Of a stretch of DNA of 64,000 nucleotides, positions 25,083 to 35,875 are shown piece after piece. The stretch is from Crossaster papposus. Its lineage: Eukaryota > Echinodermata > Asteroidea > Velatida > Solasteridae. The translations under genes were made by a program, and so were the position numbers. The stretch is taken from NCBI GenBank assembly GCA_037893245.1, contig JBAIAA010000877.1, positions 124,001-188,000 on the forward strand, written 5' to 3'. The first letter of the stretch is position 1. Each line of letters begins with the position of its first letter. The notes under the pieces were generated by a model. It worked only from the letters and a program-made list of their open reading frames with translations, was not told the DNA's origin and did no database searches.

Positions 25083-28000
25083 AATAATAATAATAATAAA
25101 TGTTTCTTATATAGCGCATTTCAAAACCGGAGGAATTCTCAATGCGCTTTACATGACAAAGGCTTATAATTTACATTTTACATTTAAACTTATATATCTA
25201 CATACTACAAATAACATAATTTTGCTGAGTACAAATCAAAGTGCATCTTAAATTACAAAATAGGTCAATAGGTAACATAACAAAAATGTAGCTGCAATCT
25301 CAACAACCAACTAAAGTATAAGTATAACAATGGCACGTTATACATGTACCATTCATACTTACAAATATGCCTCTTTGAATAGGTAGGTTTTAAGCTGTTT
25401 TTTAAAGCTATTGGGGTTGGATTGGGAGCGAATTTCGTACGGTAGCAAGTTCCAGAAAGTTGGGCCGATAAAAGAAAATGAGCGTTCACCGTATTTTTTT
25501 GTTTTTTGTGGGGGTACACGAAGGAACTGCTGGTTTGATGATCGGAGGGATCTTGCTGGGGTGTAGACAGACAAAAGATCAGAGAGATAGCTCGGTGCGA
25601 GACCATGGATAGCATTGAAGACAAGTAGGATAATTTTGAAACGGATACGAAATTTAATTGGAAGCCAGTGAAGTTCTTTTAGAATTGGTGTGGTGTGTTC
25701 TTTTCGGGGGGATTTAGAAACAAGTCTCGCTGCTGAATTTTGTATTCTTTGCAGTTTTGTTACTTGTTTTTCCGGAAGGCCTACCAAAAGGCTATTACAA
25801 TTATCGAGTAGAGACGAGACAAAAGCATGTACAAGAACTTCAGTGCTGGACTTATTAAGGTATGGACGAATACTGCCAATTTTCCTTAGTGCTAGGGAGG
25901 CATTCCGGCAGACCTTATTAACGTGAGGTTGCATATTCAAATGTTTGTCTAGAACAACACCAAGATCTCGCACCGACTTAGAAGGGGGGACCTGATTATT
26001 TCCTGATGTAATTGGGGGGAATTCCTGACATTGTCTGAATCTTGAAGATAGGTGAAGAACTTCCATCTTGTTGTCGTTGAGAACCAGATAGTTGCTCGCC
26101 ATCCAGTCTCGAACTTCTCGGAGACAGCATTTTAGCCGCTCGATCACAAATTCCCTGTTTGAGTTTATAGAGACGTACAATTGTGTGTCATCAGCATACA
26201 ACATGGTTGAGAAACCATGTGCGCTGATTATGTATTGGATTGGAGAAGTGTAAGCTATGAAGAGAACCGGCCCTATAACTGAGCCTTGAGGGACACCCCA
26301 TTGTAGTAACGAAGGCTCTGATGAAGCTCCTGCGACGATGACCACTTGCTCTCTCTCTGACAGGTATGATGCAATCCACCGTAGTGCTACCGTTCCTTTA
26401 ATCGTGAGAGTAGCAAATGGTGTTCTATGGTGTCGAATGCAGCCGTCAGGTCTAATAAGATTAGCACAGCTTCATTCCCGCTATCAAGTGTTATGAGGAG
26501 GTCGTTGTAAACCCTCACAAGAGCAGTCTCGACACCATGGTGCTGCCTGTAGGCTGACTGTCTGGATGGCAAGAGTTGGTTTTCAGAGAAGTATGCCATC
26601 AACTGCTGACAAACTATACGCTCGATTACTTTTGCGAGAAATGGTAGATTGGAAATTGGACGGAAGTTCTTCAGGTTATCTGGGTCAAGACTAGGCTTTT
26701 TTAGCGTAGGTGTTACCAATGCCGACTTCAATGAAGCAGGAAAAATGCCCAGCTCAAGAGACTGATTCGCTATGTCGGTGATGGCAGGAAGAAGGGTGTC
26801 AATGCATTTACTGAAGACATGAGCAGGAATGGGGTCTGACAAACAGGATTTGATTGTCTTTGACCTAATGATGGAGCGCACCTCACCATTGGGAATGGGC
26901 CGAAACTTCTGCAGACTGCACGTCGTACTTCCGTCTGTTGTGTCACTTGGTGATTCGTAGTCAGTGTTGGCGTTAATTTCTCGTAGTCGGAAGACCTTGT
27001 CGTGAAAAAAGTTTGAGAATCGTTCTGCAAGCTCTTTCTCAGAGTCATAAGAGGGAAGGCGTTGGTCACTTCGTTCAACCGTCATCCTTTCGACAATCTG
27101 GAATAGTTCCTTGGTGTTGCAATTGGAAATCTTTTCTCTGTGATGTGCTCCTTTAGCTTGTTTCAGCTTAGATCGGTATTCAGAGAGAGATTCTTTCATG
27201 ATTTCCTCATCTATTGTTGTCTTTGTCTTTCTCCACTTTCGCTCTTTTGAACGCATATTCTGTTTTTGGTTTCTTATGGCATCGTCATACCATGGTGCAT
27301 GTGGACGCAACTGGACATCTTTTTGCATCACTGGTGCATGTTTATCTAGTGTGGCAGCAAGAGTATTGTTGTACGTATCAACTTTCTGCGAGACATCCAT
27401 ATCTGGGAGGTTGTCGTATTCAGCAAAAGAGCTTTCAAATCCAGCATTGAATTCCCCATAGTCGATGTTCTGGAGCTTGCGGAAGGTGACTTGCTTTCTG
27501 GTCGTAGACGGACGTGCCAATGCTGCCGTAAACGTAATAGCGGCATGGTCTGATGGCATTGCATGATGGACACTCACATTATCGACGAAGTCCGTACCAT
27601 CGCGTACAATCAGCAGGTCAAGGATGTGTCCACGTAAGTGCGTTTGCTCGGAGATCAGCTGCTTCAGACCTCCAGAGTCAAGGAGGTCCGAGATTGTTCT
27701 TGCATCAGTGTCTGATGGATTGTCTACATGGATGTTGAAGTCGCCACAAATGAGCAGCTTGCTTTGCAGTAAGCTAACAGATTCGAGGAGGGTGGATAAT
27801 TCAGCAAAGAAGTGTGTCATACCCTGGCCTCTGGCAGGTGGTCTGTAGATGCCAATCAAGGATAACGTGTCTTGATTGGGAGTACCAGCTGTTACCTCGA
27901 GGCATTCAAAAGTTTCGTGTGTACGAGTTCTTTTCTTGGTGGTGAAACCGCTGCGTAGAATAATGCAAATTCCGCCTCCTTTCTTTCCTTTGCGAGGAAG

Positions 28001-28935
28001 TTGCAACAGACGGTAGTCTTGTAGAGTGTTTTGAATATCAGCTAAGACGGGACCGTCGCGACAATCTCCTCTGAGCCACGCTTCTGTGATCACCAGAATA
28101 TCAAGGTTCTCAGTCAAGATAAAGTCACAGATTTCAGTGGGCTTATTCATCATTGACTGCGCATTCCAAAGACCAACGCGTGTGGGATTGACATTGGGAC
28201 CACTGGCTGCAGGAACAAGCCGTATGAGTTTCAGGATAGAGGGATGAGTAATGCGCCTCTTTCTCATCTCTGTCGGGATCTCTTTCCTCACATGTGTGAT
28301 GACTGGGATGGGCCTCTGCTGCTTTTCCCAAGATCTTCGGCCTCTCCGGGTCGGTCCTGTGGAGCAAATTCCCAGGTTCCTCACCCTCTGATATCAGTCT
28401 GGAGGAAGCCGGTAGCCACCGGCCGGTGCAATACTTCTCAGAAGGTCCTCATTGCTATATTGCTGCAGTGACAGTACATCACATAAGATTGCCATTGCTA
28501 GTAGCAACATAAAAGGGGAAGTTAAGTTGGGGTTCCCCATGGCAATTATCTGCATTCAGTCAGAGCCATTCAGCTTGCTCACAGTGCATGTCGTGGTGAA
28601 TAGGGCACTAGCTGCACACAATAGAAGTTCAGTTCACTCCACAATGGGAAGTCAGTCAACCATACGCATATGTACATGTAGTATAAACATGGAGGATCAT
28701 AGCTCTGTACATATACTCAGTACATATACTCAGCATGTAGATTTTCACTGGCTAATATCCAATGAACTAAGTGATCAAATGTTCCTAAAATTGTCTAGTA
28801 GCATCCTGATACATTCACAAAACTACTGGTCACAAACTGTTCACAACTTTCAAAGAAATAGCAGGCTAAATGTATGTAAAAGTACAGAGCAATTATTATT
28901 GAGTGCAACCTAAGGCGCCACATCACTTACATTTG
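25083..28935 (-). mobile_element. L2/CR1-type non-LTR retrotransposon, nearly full length
   Basis: The element lies on the minus strand with its 5' end near 28935 and a 3' end of about 275 bp of UTR closing in a (TTA)n tail at 25083-25100. It is inserted into a family A repeat at GATAT: the uninterrupted relative reads CACCCGATATATATTTGGC at about 24575, while here CACCCGATAT stands on the left and GATATATATTTGGC on the right, giving a short GATAT duplication. There is no separate ORF1. The 3' microsatellite tail, a single EN-RT frame and the C-terminal block typical of L2 proteins (HGLAPSYLSDLL, FWNLLP, FKKQLKTYLF) point to the L2/CR1 group. Confidence 0.88.
25359..28384 (-). pseudogene. Endonuclease-reverse transcriptase of the L2-type element, frameshifted
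   Basis: The first part (28384-26387, 665 codons) has an APE-type endonuclease: LWNAQSM near the start of the domain, TEAWL with the catalytic Glu, GIYRPP, GDFN, LDLLI and the SDH motif. It continues into the reverse transcriptase fingers (FRPISNLP, LDLTAAFDTIEHH). The frame then stops at 26387. The rest of the RT follows in another frame from 26345 to 25359 (328 codons): WGVPQGSVIGPVLF, the catalytic YADD, and the thumb and C-terminal L2 block. One small indel between about 26380 and 26400 explains the break; no other lesion was found, so the copy is young. EN nicks the target and RT copies the element RNA there. The first codon at 28384 is not ATG, so the true start is unsure. Confidence 0.85.
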
Positions 28936-29824
28936 GATATATATTTGGCACTTTGGTAAATCCGATCGACTTCAGACTTGGCTAGCTACTCTTAGCATAC
29001 TACCCACAGATGATCCTATAAGAAATTCGTCACGATTATGTCATTCGTGGTCACGTGACATCACGTTAAAGGTGCAGTTTTTTCCCCATAGGTTTTGTAC
29101 ACGTTTTTCTTCAGACTATTGACTTTGACACTTTGGTAAATCCGATCGACTTCCGACTTAGCACACACTTGATCACCATCCCCAGGAGGGCCAAGATAAA
29201 AATCGTCACGATGACGTCATCGTGGGTCATGTGACGTCACATTAAAGGTTCAGTTTTTTGGACCCTCTATCTCTGGAAGTACAGGTCCGATTGTGCTCAA
29301 ACTTGATTTACAGGTATTCCGGGATATGCTATAGATATAAATGGAGGTGATGGCATAATGACGTCATCGGGTGTAATGTGGCGTCACCTTAAAGGTGTAG
29401 TTGTTAAGACCCTCTATCTCTAGAAGTACAGGTCCGATTGGAGTCAAACTTGGTATGCAAGTATTCCGGGATGTGTTATAGGTATACATTGAGCTGACGT
29501 AATGATAACGACATCGGGTGTCATGTGACGTCACATTAAAGGTGAGTTTTCAAGACCATCTATCTCTGAAAGTACAAGTCCGATTCAGGTCAAACTTGGT
29601 ACGCAATTATTTCGGGATGTGTTATAGGTATTAATTGGGGTCACGTCATGATTATGTTATCGGGTGTAATGATATGTCACATTAAATGTGTATTTGTTAT
29701 AGTTTTAGATGAATGTTTTCGTCATTTTTGTCACATTTGTTATTAATGAAAGTATGTTGTGATGGTGTCATAGAATCATTTAACACTGCCGAAACAGCTA
29801 GTGTTTGTCCACAAACACATCTAG
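28936..29824 (+). mobile_element. Family A Helentron-like copy, 3' part
   Basis: Picks up exactly where the copy at 24012-25082 was interrupted (ATATTTGGCACTTTGGTAAATC) and ends with GAAACAGCTAG, the hairpin TGTTTGTCCACAAACA and CTAG at 29821-29824, followed by TTTG and unique sequence. Subrepeats here are more diverged than in the main array. Confidence 0.6.
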
Positions 29825-30061
29825 TTTGTTAATTCAAGTCCTTACATGACACCGTTTTTATTGCTTTTATGTGGATAAACAGAAAAGTGGTTGGGCCAAA
29901 AGAAACCAGGTTGATGTGTCCACGTGCTCGGCATCCAAACCTCAAGGACAACAGCTGGCTACGTTGAATATACAAACGAAGACGACGACTCGTACCACCA
30001 CGCGTATGTACATGACCTTCATAGCTTTTTGGGGTACAACCATTTAAATATGCCCCAACAA
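29825..30061. other. Unique non-coding sequence
   Basis: No gene or repeat recognised between the end of the repeat array and the minisatellite. Confidence 0.4.
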
Positions 30062-30291
30062 TAGAATGCCGCTATACTGAACATTCGGCTGTATACCGAA
30101 CATTCGGCTGTATCGAACGCTCGGCTGTACCAAACGCTCGGCTGTACCGAACGCTCGGCTGTACCGAACGCTCGGCTGTACCGAACGCTCGGCTGTACCG
30201 AACGCTCGGCTGTACCGAACGCTCGGCTGTACCGAACGCTCGGCTGTACCGAACGCTCGGCTGTACCGAACGCTCGGCTGTACCGAACACA
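30062..30291. repeat. 17-bp minisatellite, about 13 copies
   Basis: The unit CGGCTGTACCGAACGCT is repeated almost perfectly, with mutated units at the left edge (ATTCGGCTGTA). Because 17 is not a multiple of three and the unit has no stop, the minus strand reads the same 17-residue peptide repeat in all frames, giving open frames of up to 158 codons that are not evidence for a gene. Confidence 0.92.
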
Positions 30292-30367
30292 ATTCTTGGC
30301 TCCGGATCTGTGTGTCCAAACATACCGAACATTGTTGTTGAGAATATGTCAAAAACTGTGTGAATAT

Positions 30368-30413
30368 GTGAAAACTTTGCGTGTATATACGCCTCCGGCG
30401 CGAACTGGTTAAC
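30368..30413 (+). repeat. Solitary end of a TTAA-flanked MITE
   Basis: Forty-odd bases ending GGCGCGAACTGGTTAA match, as reverse complement, the left end of the element at 62812-63045, including the inner GTATATACG block. Only one end is present, so this is a truncated copy. Confidence 0.6.
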
Positions 30414-32280
30414 AAGATCTTCTTCAGAGAAAAAAAAAATGTCTGTTTAAATGACAAAAAACATATAAAAGGGGACATACAAGCATGCTGCATAACATGG
30501 TTGGAAGAAGAAACACACAATATAAATAATTAACAGAGTAGAGTTTGTTTTCGCGAACGTGATTTTGTTTATAACATTCAACATTTCTGGACAATTACAA
30601 GATTTCTAGTCATTTTATGCCCAGCAAGATATGAGACATAAGTCTCCCATACCTATACACTCTCTAGACTATTGTTACCTAACGCCCCAAAACCCTAAAA
30701 AACTCAAAATAATTCCTGAGAAACCACAACATTCTACAAGCACAATGACCACCACAAAGCAGATATCTCATATCTTGCTGCATTTATTGAAATGGGCTTC
30801 CAAATTATATTATGTGTTGGTGCTTCAAAATTCTTATAATAGGAAATATATCTTATTGTTTGTTGGGTTTCGCAATTTTTAACTCGTTTCCGGAAAAGTA
30901 AAATTAAAATGTTTTTTTGTTCACGTGTATTTCAACAGATATGGTTCTGACACCAGCATCGGACGGATCCTACCTGACACCAACCGACGTTAGATTCGCA
31001 GCATGGAAACTACAAGATATACAATAAAAAACGACTAGCAAAACAAGTCCGCTATTTCGTGGCTATTTGGTTCTACAAAATGACAGACTGTTATTTGTCA
31101 CGATATCAAACCAAATTCACGCAATTTGAAGGAGTAGTATGTGAATCTTTATATTCTACTTTTTCAAAAACTTCCCAACTATATTCATTTCATTTTTATA
31201 CATGAAAACGCCCAATCCAAAGCAACGTCCCCCTTTAACAATTACCAAAATACAATGTTGAATAAGCACCAATGAATGGGGACTATGTACATATATAATT
31301 ATTTATTGCGTTCAGGACATGTAATTGATTTATTTATGCGATTATGAAATGTATATCGTTTCCTTAGCTGTTTTAATATATTAAAGTTGTTTTAGTTACA
31401 CCTTGTGCTCCCCCTCCCCGAAACAAAATGTGTTCCGTCGCACTAGAAGAAAACAATTGTATTTCAAACCATATCTATGTTATATATGTTAGTTACACAT
31501 TCTACGTTTGGCATTCTGTTATGTTTTCATATTTGTTTAGACCCGCTGTAAATATATTTAGAATCCATTCTCATAATTGGTGGAAGACAGTTTTAATTGT
31601 AAAAACGTGTGTTAATTGTTGGTAGCGTTAAACTTTAGTCATACTTGGATTAGAATGTACATAACTTATATAATATATACAATGGTTTTCCTAGCCTCCA
31701 ATAATTCTACTAATAAATATAATCACAATTTGCTTTTGCTGTAATTTTCGAAAATGTTTGTGTTAGGTTGGTTTATTTGTGACGCTGCCGTGTTTAAAGT
31801 TAATGTTCGTAGATGTTAGAAAAACCAAGAAAAAAGTGCTGTTCATGCAGTCTGGTTCATTGACTTCCTTTAAACGAATTCAATAAATTGGTGAAGTGTT
31901 TGAAAATGTTTTTTCTCGCCCCCAATTCCTAAAGGTTATATTATTTTTTTAAAACAAACACCAAATTGTTGACATTTTGTATAATTATAACCTCTTACAA
32001 TTTTTTATTTTGTTTCCCAAAAGTTACATTTTAGCAAATTATGATACAAATACAAGGCTAACCCCTCACTAATCTAAATTTTTCATAAAAAAACATCTAT
32101 TACCCCATGCGACAGGACACGTGACAAAATATTCAGGCATTGGCCCAAAGAGTTCATGTTCTGTGTGTATCGTTAGGCCGGAGCAGTTTATTGCCAGAGG
32201 TTGATCTGAAAACATATTATTTCAAACCAACAGTATATTACAATATTATATTACAATAGTATATAAGTTTGCTTCCGATA
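30414..32280. other. AT-rich non-coding stretch
   Basis: No gene recognised on either strand; open frames here are short and low in complexity. One diverged copy of the 66-bp repeat found at 32534-32870 lies near 32040-32110. Confidence 0.45.
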
Positions 32281-32525
32281 GCGAAATTACAACGTATTTC
32301 TATCATGTTTTAGTTATTTACCAAAATAACATAAAACCCCATGATAGCACCAGCACTAATCATGTCTTCGCACTTTACGAAAACCTAATAATTAGTGCTG
32401 TACCGATCGCGACATTAAAACGTATCACTATCATGTTTGAGTTATTTACCAAAATAACGTAAAACCCGATAACGGCGCCCATACCATCATGTCTTCGCAC
32501 TTCACGAAATCCCAATAATAGTATC
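32281..32525. repeat. 128-bp tandem duplication
   Basis: Bases 32281-32408 and 32409-32525 are related copies sharing TTATTTACCAAAATAAC and CATCATGTCTTCGCACTT blocks, with about 15-20 percent differences by eye. Confidence 0.7.
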
Positions 32526-32533
32526 ACCATCAT

Positions 32534-32870
32534 GTTTTATGCAAGGCTAACACTCACAAATCTCAATTGTTCATAAAAACAATTTTGGCCCATGTTTAAT
32601 AAAAATACAAGGCTAACCCCTCACAAATCTCAATTTTTCATTAACACTTTTTTGCCCATTTTTGATAAAAATGCAAGGCTGACCACTTACATTTCTCTAT
32701 AATTTTATAAATACATTTGTTTGCCCATTTTTGATAAAAATGCAAGGCTCACCCTTACAAATCTCAATTGTCATATAAACTATTGTTTTCCCATTTTTGA
32801 TAAAATTGCAAGGCTAACCCCTTACAAATCTCAATTGTTTATAACAAACTTTTTTGGCCCATTTTGGTTC
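32534..32870. repeat. 66-69 bp tandem repeat, five copies
   Basis: The phrase GCAAGGCTAACCCCTTACA recurs at about 32541, 32607, 32673, 32742 and 32808, joined by CAATTGTTCATAAAA and TGCCCATTTTTGATAAAA. Copies in reverse orientation are found at 43033-43185. Confidence 0.8.
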
Positions 32871-35288
32871 ATATTTGGTTTTTTTGGCCCATTTTTGATT
32901 CAGCGTTGCTTGTCGTCCGAAGATATGTCGTGTTGTTTACTTTATGCAGCAAATACATTATTTATCGAAGATTTTCAACCAAATCATCGAAAGGCCTCAG
33001 AATCATTTCTTCGTGGTCACAATTTCATATTTGCGTAAAAATACATACATGTTTAAGACACAAATAACATTACAGTCAACTAAACAAAAACAATTGTACA
33101 CAAACAATATTGACAACACAACTGAAGGATTGCCAACTTCATCACTATCTAGTGGCTCTCCTGAAATGCTATCAAGTACAAAAACAAAACACTAACATTC
33201 CTATGATACAAACACTTAGCGACTTAGAAAACATTTTGACAGGTAAAACAAAAGCTACATTGAAACATGCACAACTTTAATGATTACAACTTTAAAAACT
33301 GTATTGTTTTGTTTGTAAAAAAAAAGCATCCTCGCCCAGCATTTTATAGAAAATATATGCAATTGGTACATTAATTTTTATAAAACCTAAAACGTTACAA
33401 ATATAAATTCTAATCAATTTTTATTAGGGTATCAAGTGAACCCGGGATAAAAAAAAAGAGTTTGTAAATGATGATAACCCGAAAACAACCATGTCTTGGA
33501 CAGATCGGTAATGGTCGGTAATGCCTCCCTTAATCTGGAAAATCAATGAAAAAGAGAGTGATGAGCAGCATTACACCTGGCTCTTTGGTGATGAAACTTC
33601 ACAACATCGGTGTGTCTAGCATTAACAACAATGTAATTATCAAACGGAATGTCTAATTTGTTATGCAAACATTTAACAACAAACACAATTGAAACAAAGA
33701 GAAGTATGTTGTTTAAAAGAGGTAAACCCAGTTGGACACACCTACATGTATCAGTTTAATCAAACGATGTTTGAATTTGCCAACAGGCATGGGTAATCCA
33801 TCATTTTGTTCAGGTAGCCAGCTATTCTGCTAGCTGGCACACATACGTCAGTTAGGCACATAAACTGCATGTACAAATAGTTTTGACCATAACATGGTCA
33901 GCATTCAAGCAAATCGTATCCAGCAAAACCAGCAAAATCAAGCCAGACAGTCCGGGACACTTCCAACCTAAATAATGTACAATTCCTTAAAAGCCTTCGT
34001 TAACATCACTCTATACGAAGCAACTACTAGTCCGATAATCTCCGATATTTTGAGCATGACTGTGTAAATGTTATGACCTTTTCACCTAAACATACATTTT
34101 CTACGCAACGACCGATTAATAAGAAACGGGTCAGCTTTTTAGGCCATTACTATTAGCATAATGAGCACCACCCCCAAAAAAACCTCACACGGATGTCTGT
34201 CTTTACGTCGTCTGGCACCCCGACTTCTCTCCCATAGGAAAGCGCATACATTATGTAAACAAAGCCATGGTGTTATTACGTTCCAGGTTCATAAGTAAAT
34301 GCTATATTTTAGTAAAACAACACGAAATACATTAAACGTTCCTTCATACTCTGCCCAAAAAAGTAAACAAAACATAACGGAATGCCGCACGTAGAAGGTG
34401 TAACCATTACCAACATAGGTATGGTTTAAAAGATACACCTTTTCACTTGAAAAATGAGACATCGTCCCAATCTGATAATGTTTGACAGAGTAACTAGTAA
34501 TTCCCCAAGAGGTCAAATTAACATGGGACCAATTTTTTTGATTTTGTTGGGATACTGTACTGTGTGTGTTGCAATGTGGACAAGCTGTTGGTGGTTAGCA
34601 GCTAAAGGAATATTGTGTCCAATTCCTCTCCATCCTGATGCTAAACATATTTAGTACGTAAACATGTTTACAAACATTAATTTTGTTTACTCGCTAAAGA
34701 CAGTTTTTGCAGTGTAGGTCATGCAATTATCTACACAGAGGCAAGTAAGCTACCTTTGCCACAATGCCTACAATTGAAAACATGGCCCCATGGTCAATTT
34801 GAAGCTCTTGGGAAATTACTCAATAATTATCAGATTTCTCATTGTAAAGTGGAAAGGTGTATCTTTCATAGCATACAATACCTATATTATCTATGTTGGC
34901 TGTACGTTGTGTGTGGAACACTCAATTAGTTTTGTTTACATTTTTGTGGACACGCTGTAGTAGGCTGTACTCATATGACACTTGTTGGCAGACACACTTT
35001 ACGAAGATGTAACTCATGATGGGGGCATTTATTACAGACCCTTTGCATGCCAGCCATCCTAGCAGTGCAGTCCTTTGCTCAAAGAGGTTTACGTTAGAGG
35101 TGTTTACAAAAGCAATTATTACACATTTATTATTATTACACATTTATTATTTGTAGCATAGGTATTATGCCTGCGATTGTTGTTCTTTCTTCATATTTTT
35201 GTGTTATTTTGTTTGTTTGGGGTTATATTTGGCTGTTGGAACATACCACAAAAACAGTGGCCCTTTACGACTAGCAGTCCACACTCTG
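32871..35288. other. Non-coding stretch with one MITE end
   Basis: No gene recognised. About 34636-34716 carries ACTCGCTAAAGACAGTTTTT and related sequence, the reverse complement of the terminus of the MITE at 36778-36995. A short repeat of TTATTATTACACA lies at 35115-35150. Confidence 0.45.
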
Positions 35289-35449
35289 AAAACACTCCTG
35301 GGTCAGATTGACCCAGAATCTATCTGACCCAGAATCTGCATCCAAATTTGCACACTCCTTTAACGACCCTTTTTTTTCTAGTTGACCCGCATAATATGAC
35401 TGGGCAAATTTGGATGCAGATTTTGGGTCAATCTGACCCAGGAGTTTAT
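35289..35449. repeat. Inverted-repeat element (MITE-like)
   Basis: CTCCTGGGTCAGATTGACCC and the neighbouring ATCTGCATCCAAATTTG on the left are mirrored on the right by CAAATTTGGATGCAG and GGGTCAATCTGACCCAGGAG. Arms of about 45-55 bp around a 50-bp centre. Confidence 0.75.
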
Positions 35450-35875
35450 ATTATTTAATACAATTCCAAGATGGCTGCTGCATACCCCAGATCCATTGCA
35501 CAAAAAAGTCAGTCGGTTTTGTAAAAAACCCACAAACTGAATTATTGTGTTCAATAGGTCAACTCGTCATTTCAAATCTTCATAATTAGAGGTCATTACT
35601 CTGGCAGTTATCATTAAAGCTAGAAGTCTAAATGAATTTAGTGTAATCTTTTAGATCCATTACCAATTGATTTATATATTTTTAATTATTCATTGATTTG
35701 TATACGAAGAAAAAACTACCTTTCTAAATGTATCATTCATTAATACTTTCGGTTCGGAAGAAATCCATTCACTGATATAAGAGCTTTCACCAGTAATTTC
35801 AAGGTGAAACATAATTACTATCGGTTTTTGTGACACAACGTTAAAAGCAGCATGTTTGATTGCAATAATGTCGCA

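Noticed and set aside
27198-27848. Plus-strand frames opposite the retrotransposon
   Set aside because: Antisense shadows of the endonuclease region.
30062-30291. CRISPR array
   Set aside because: Units are directly adjacent without spacers and the context is eukaryotic; it is a minisatellite.
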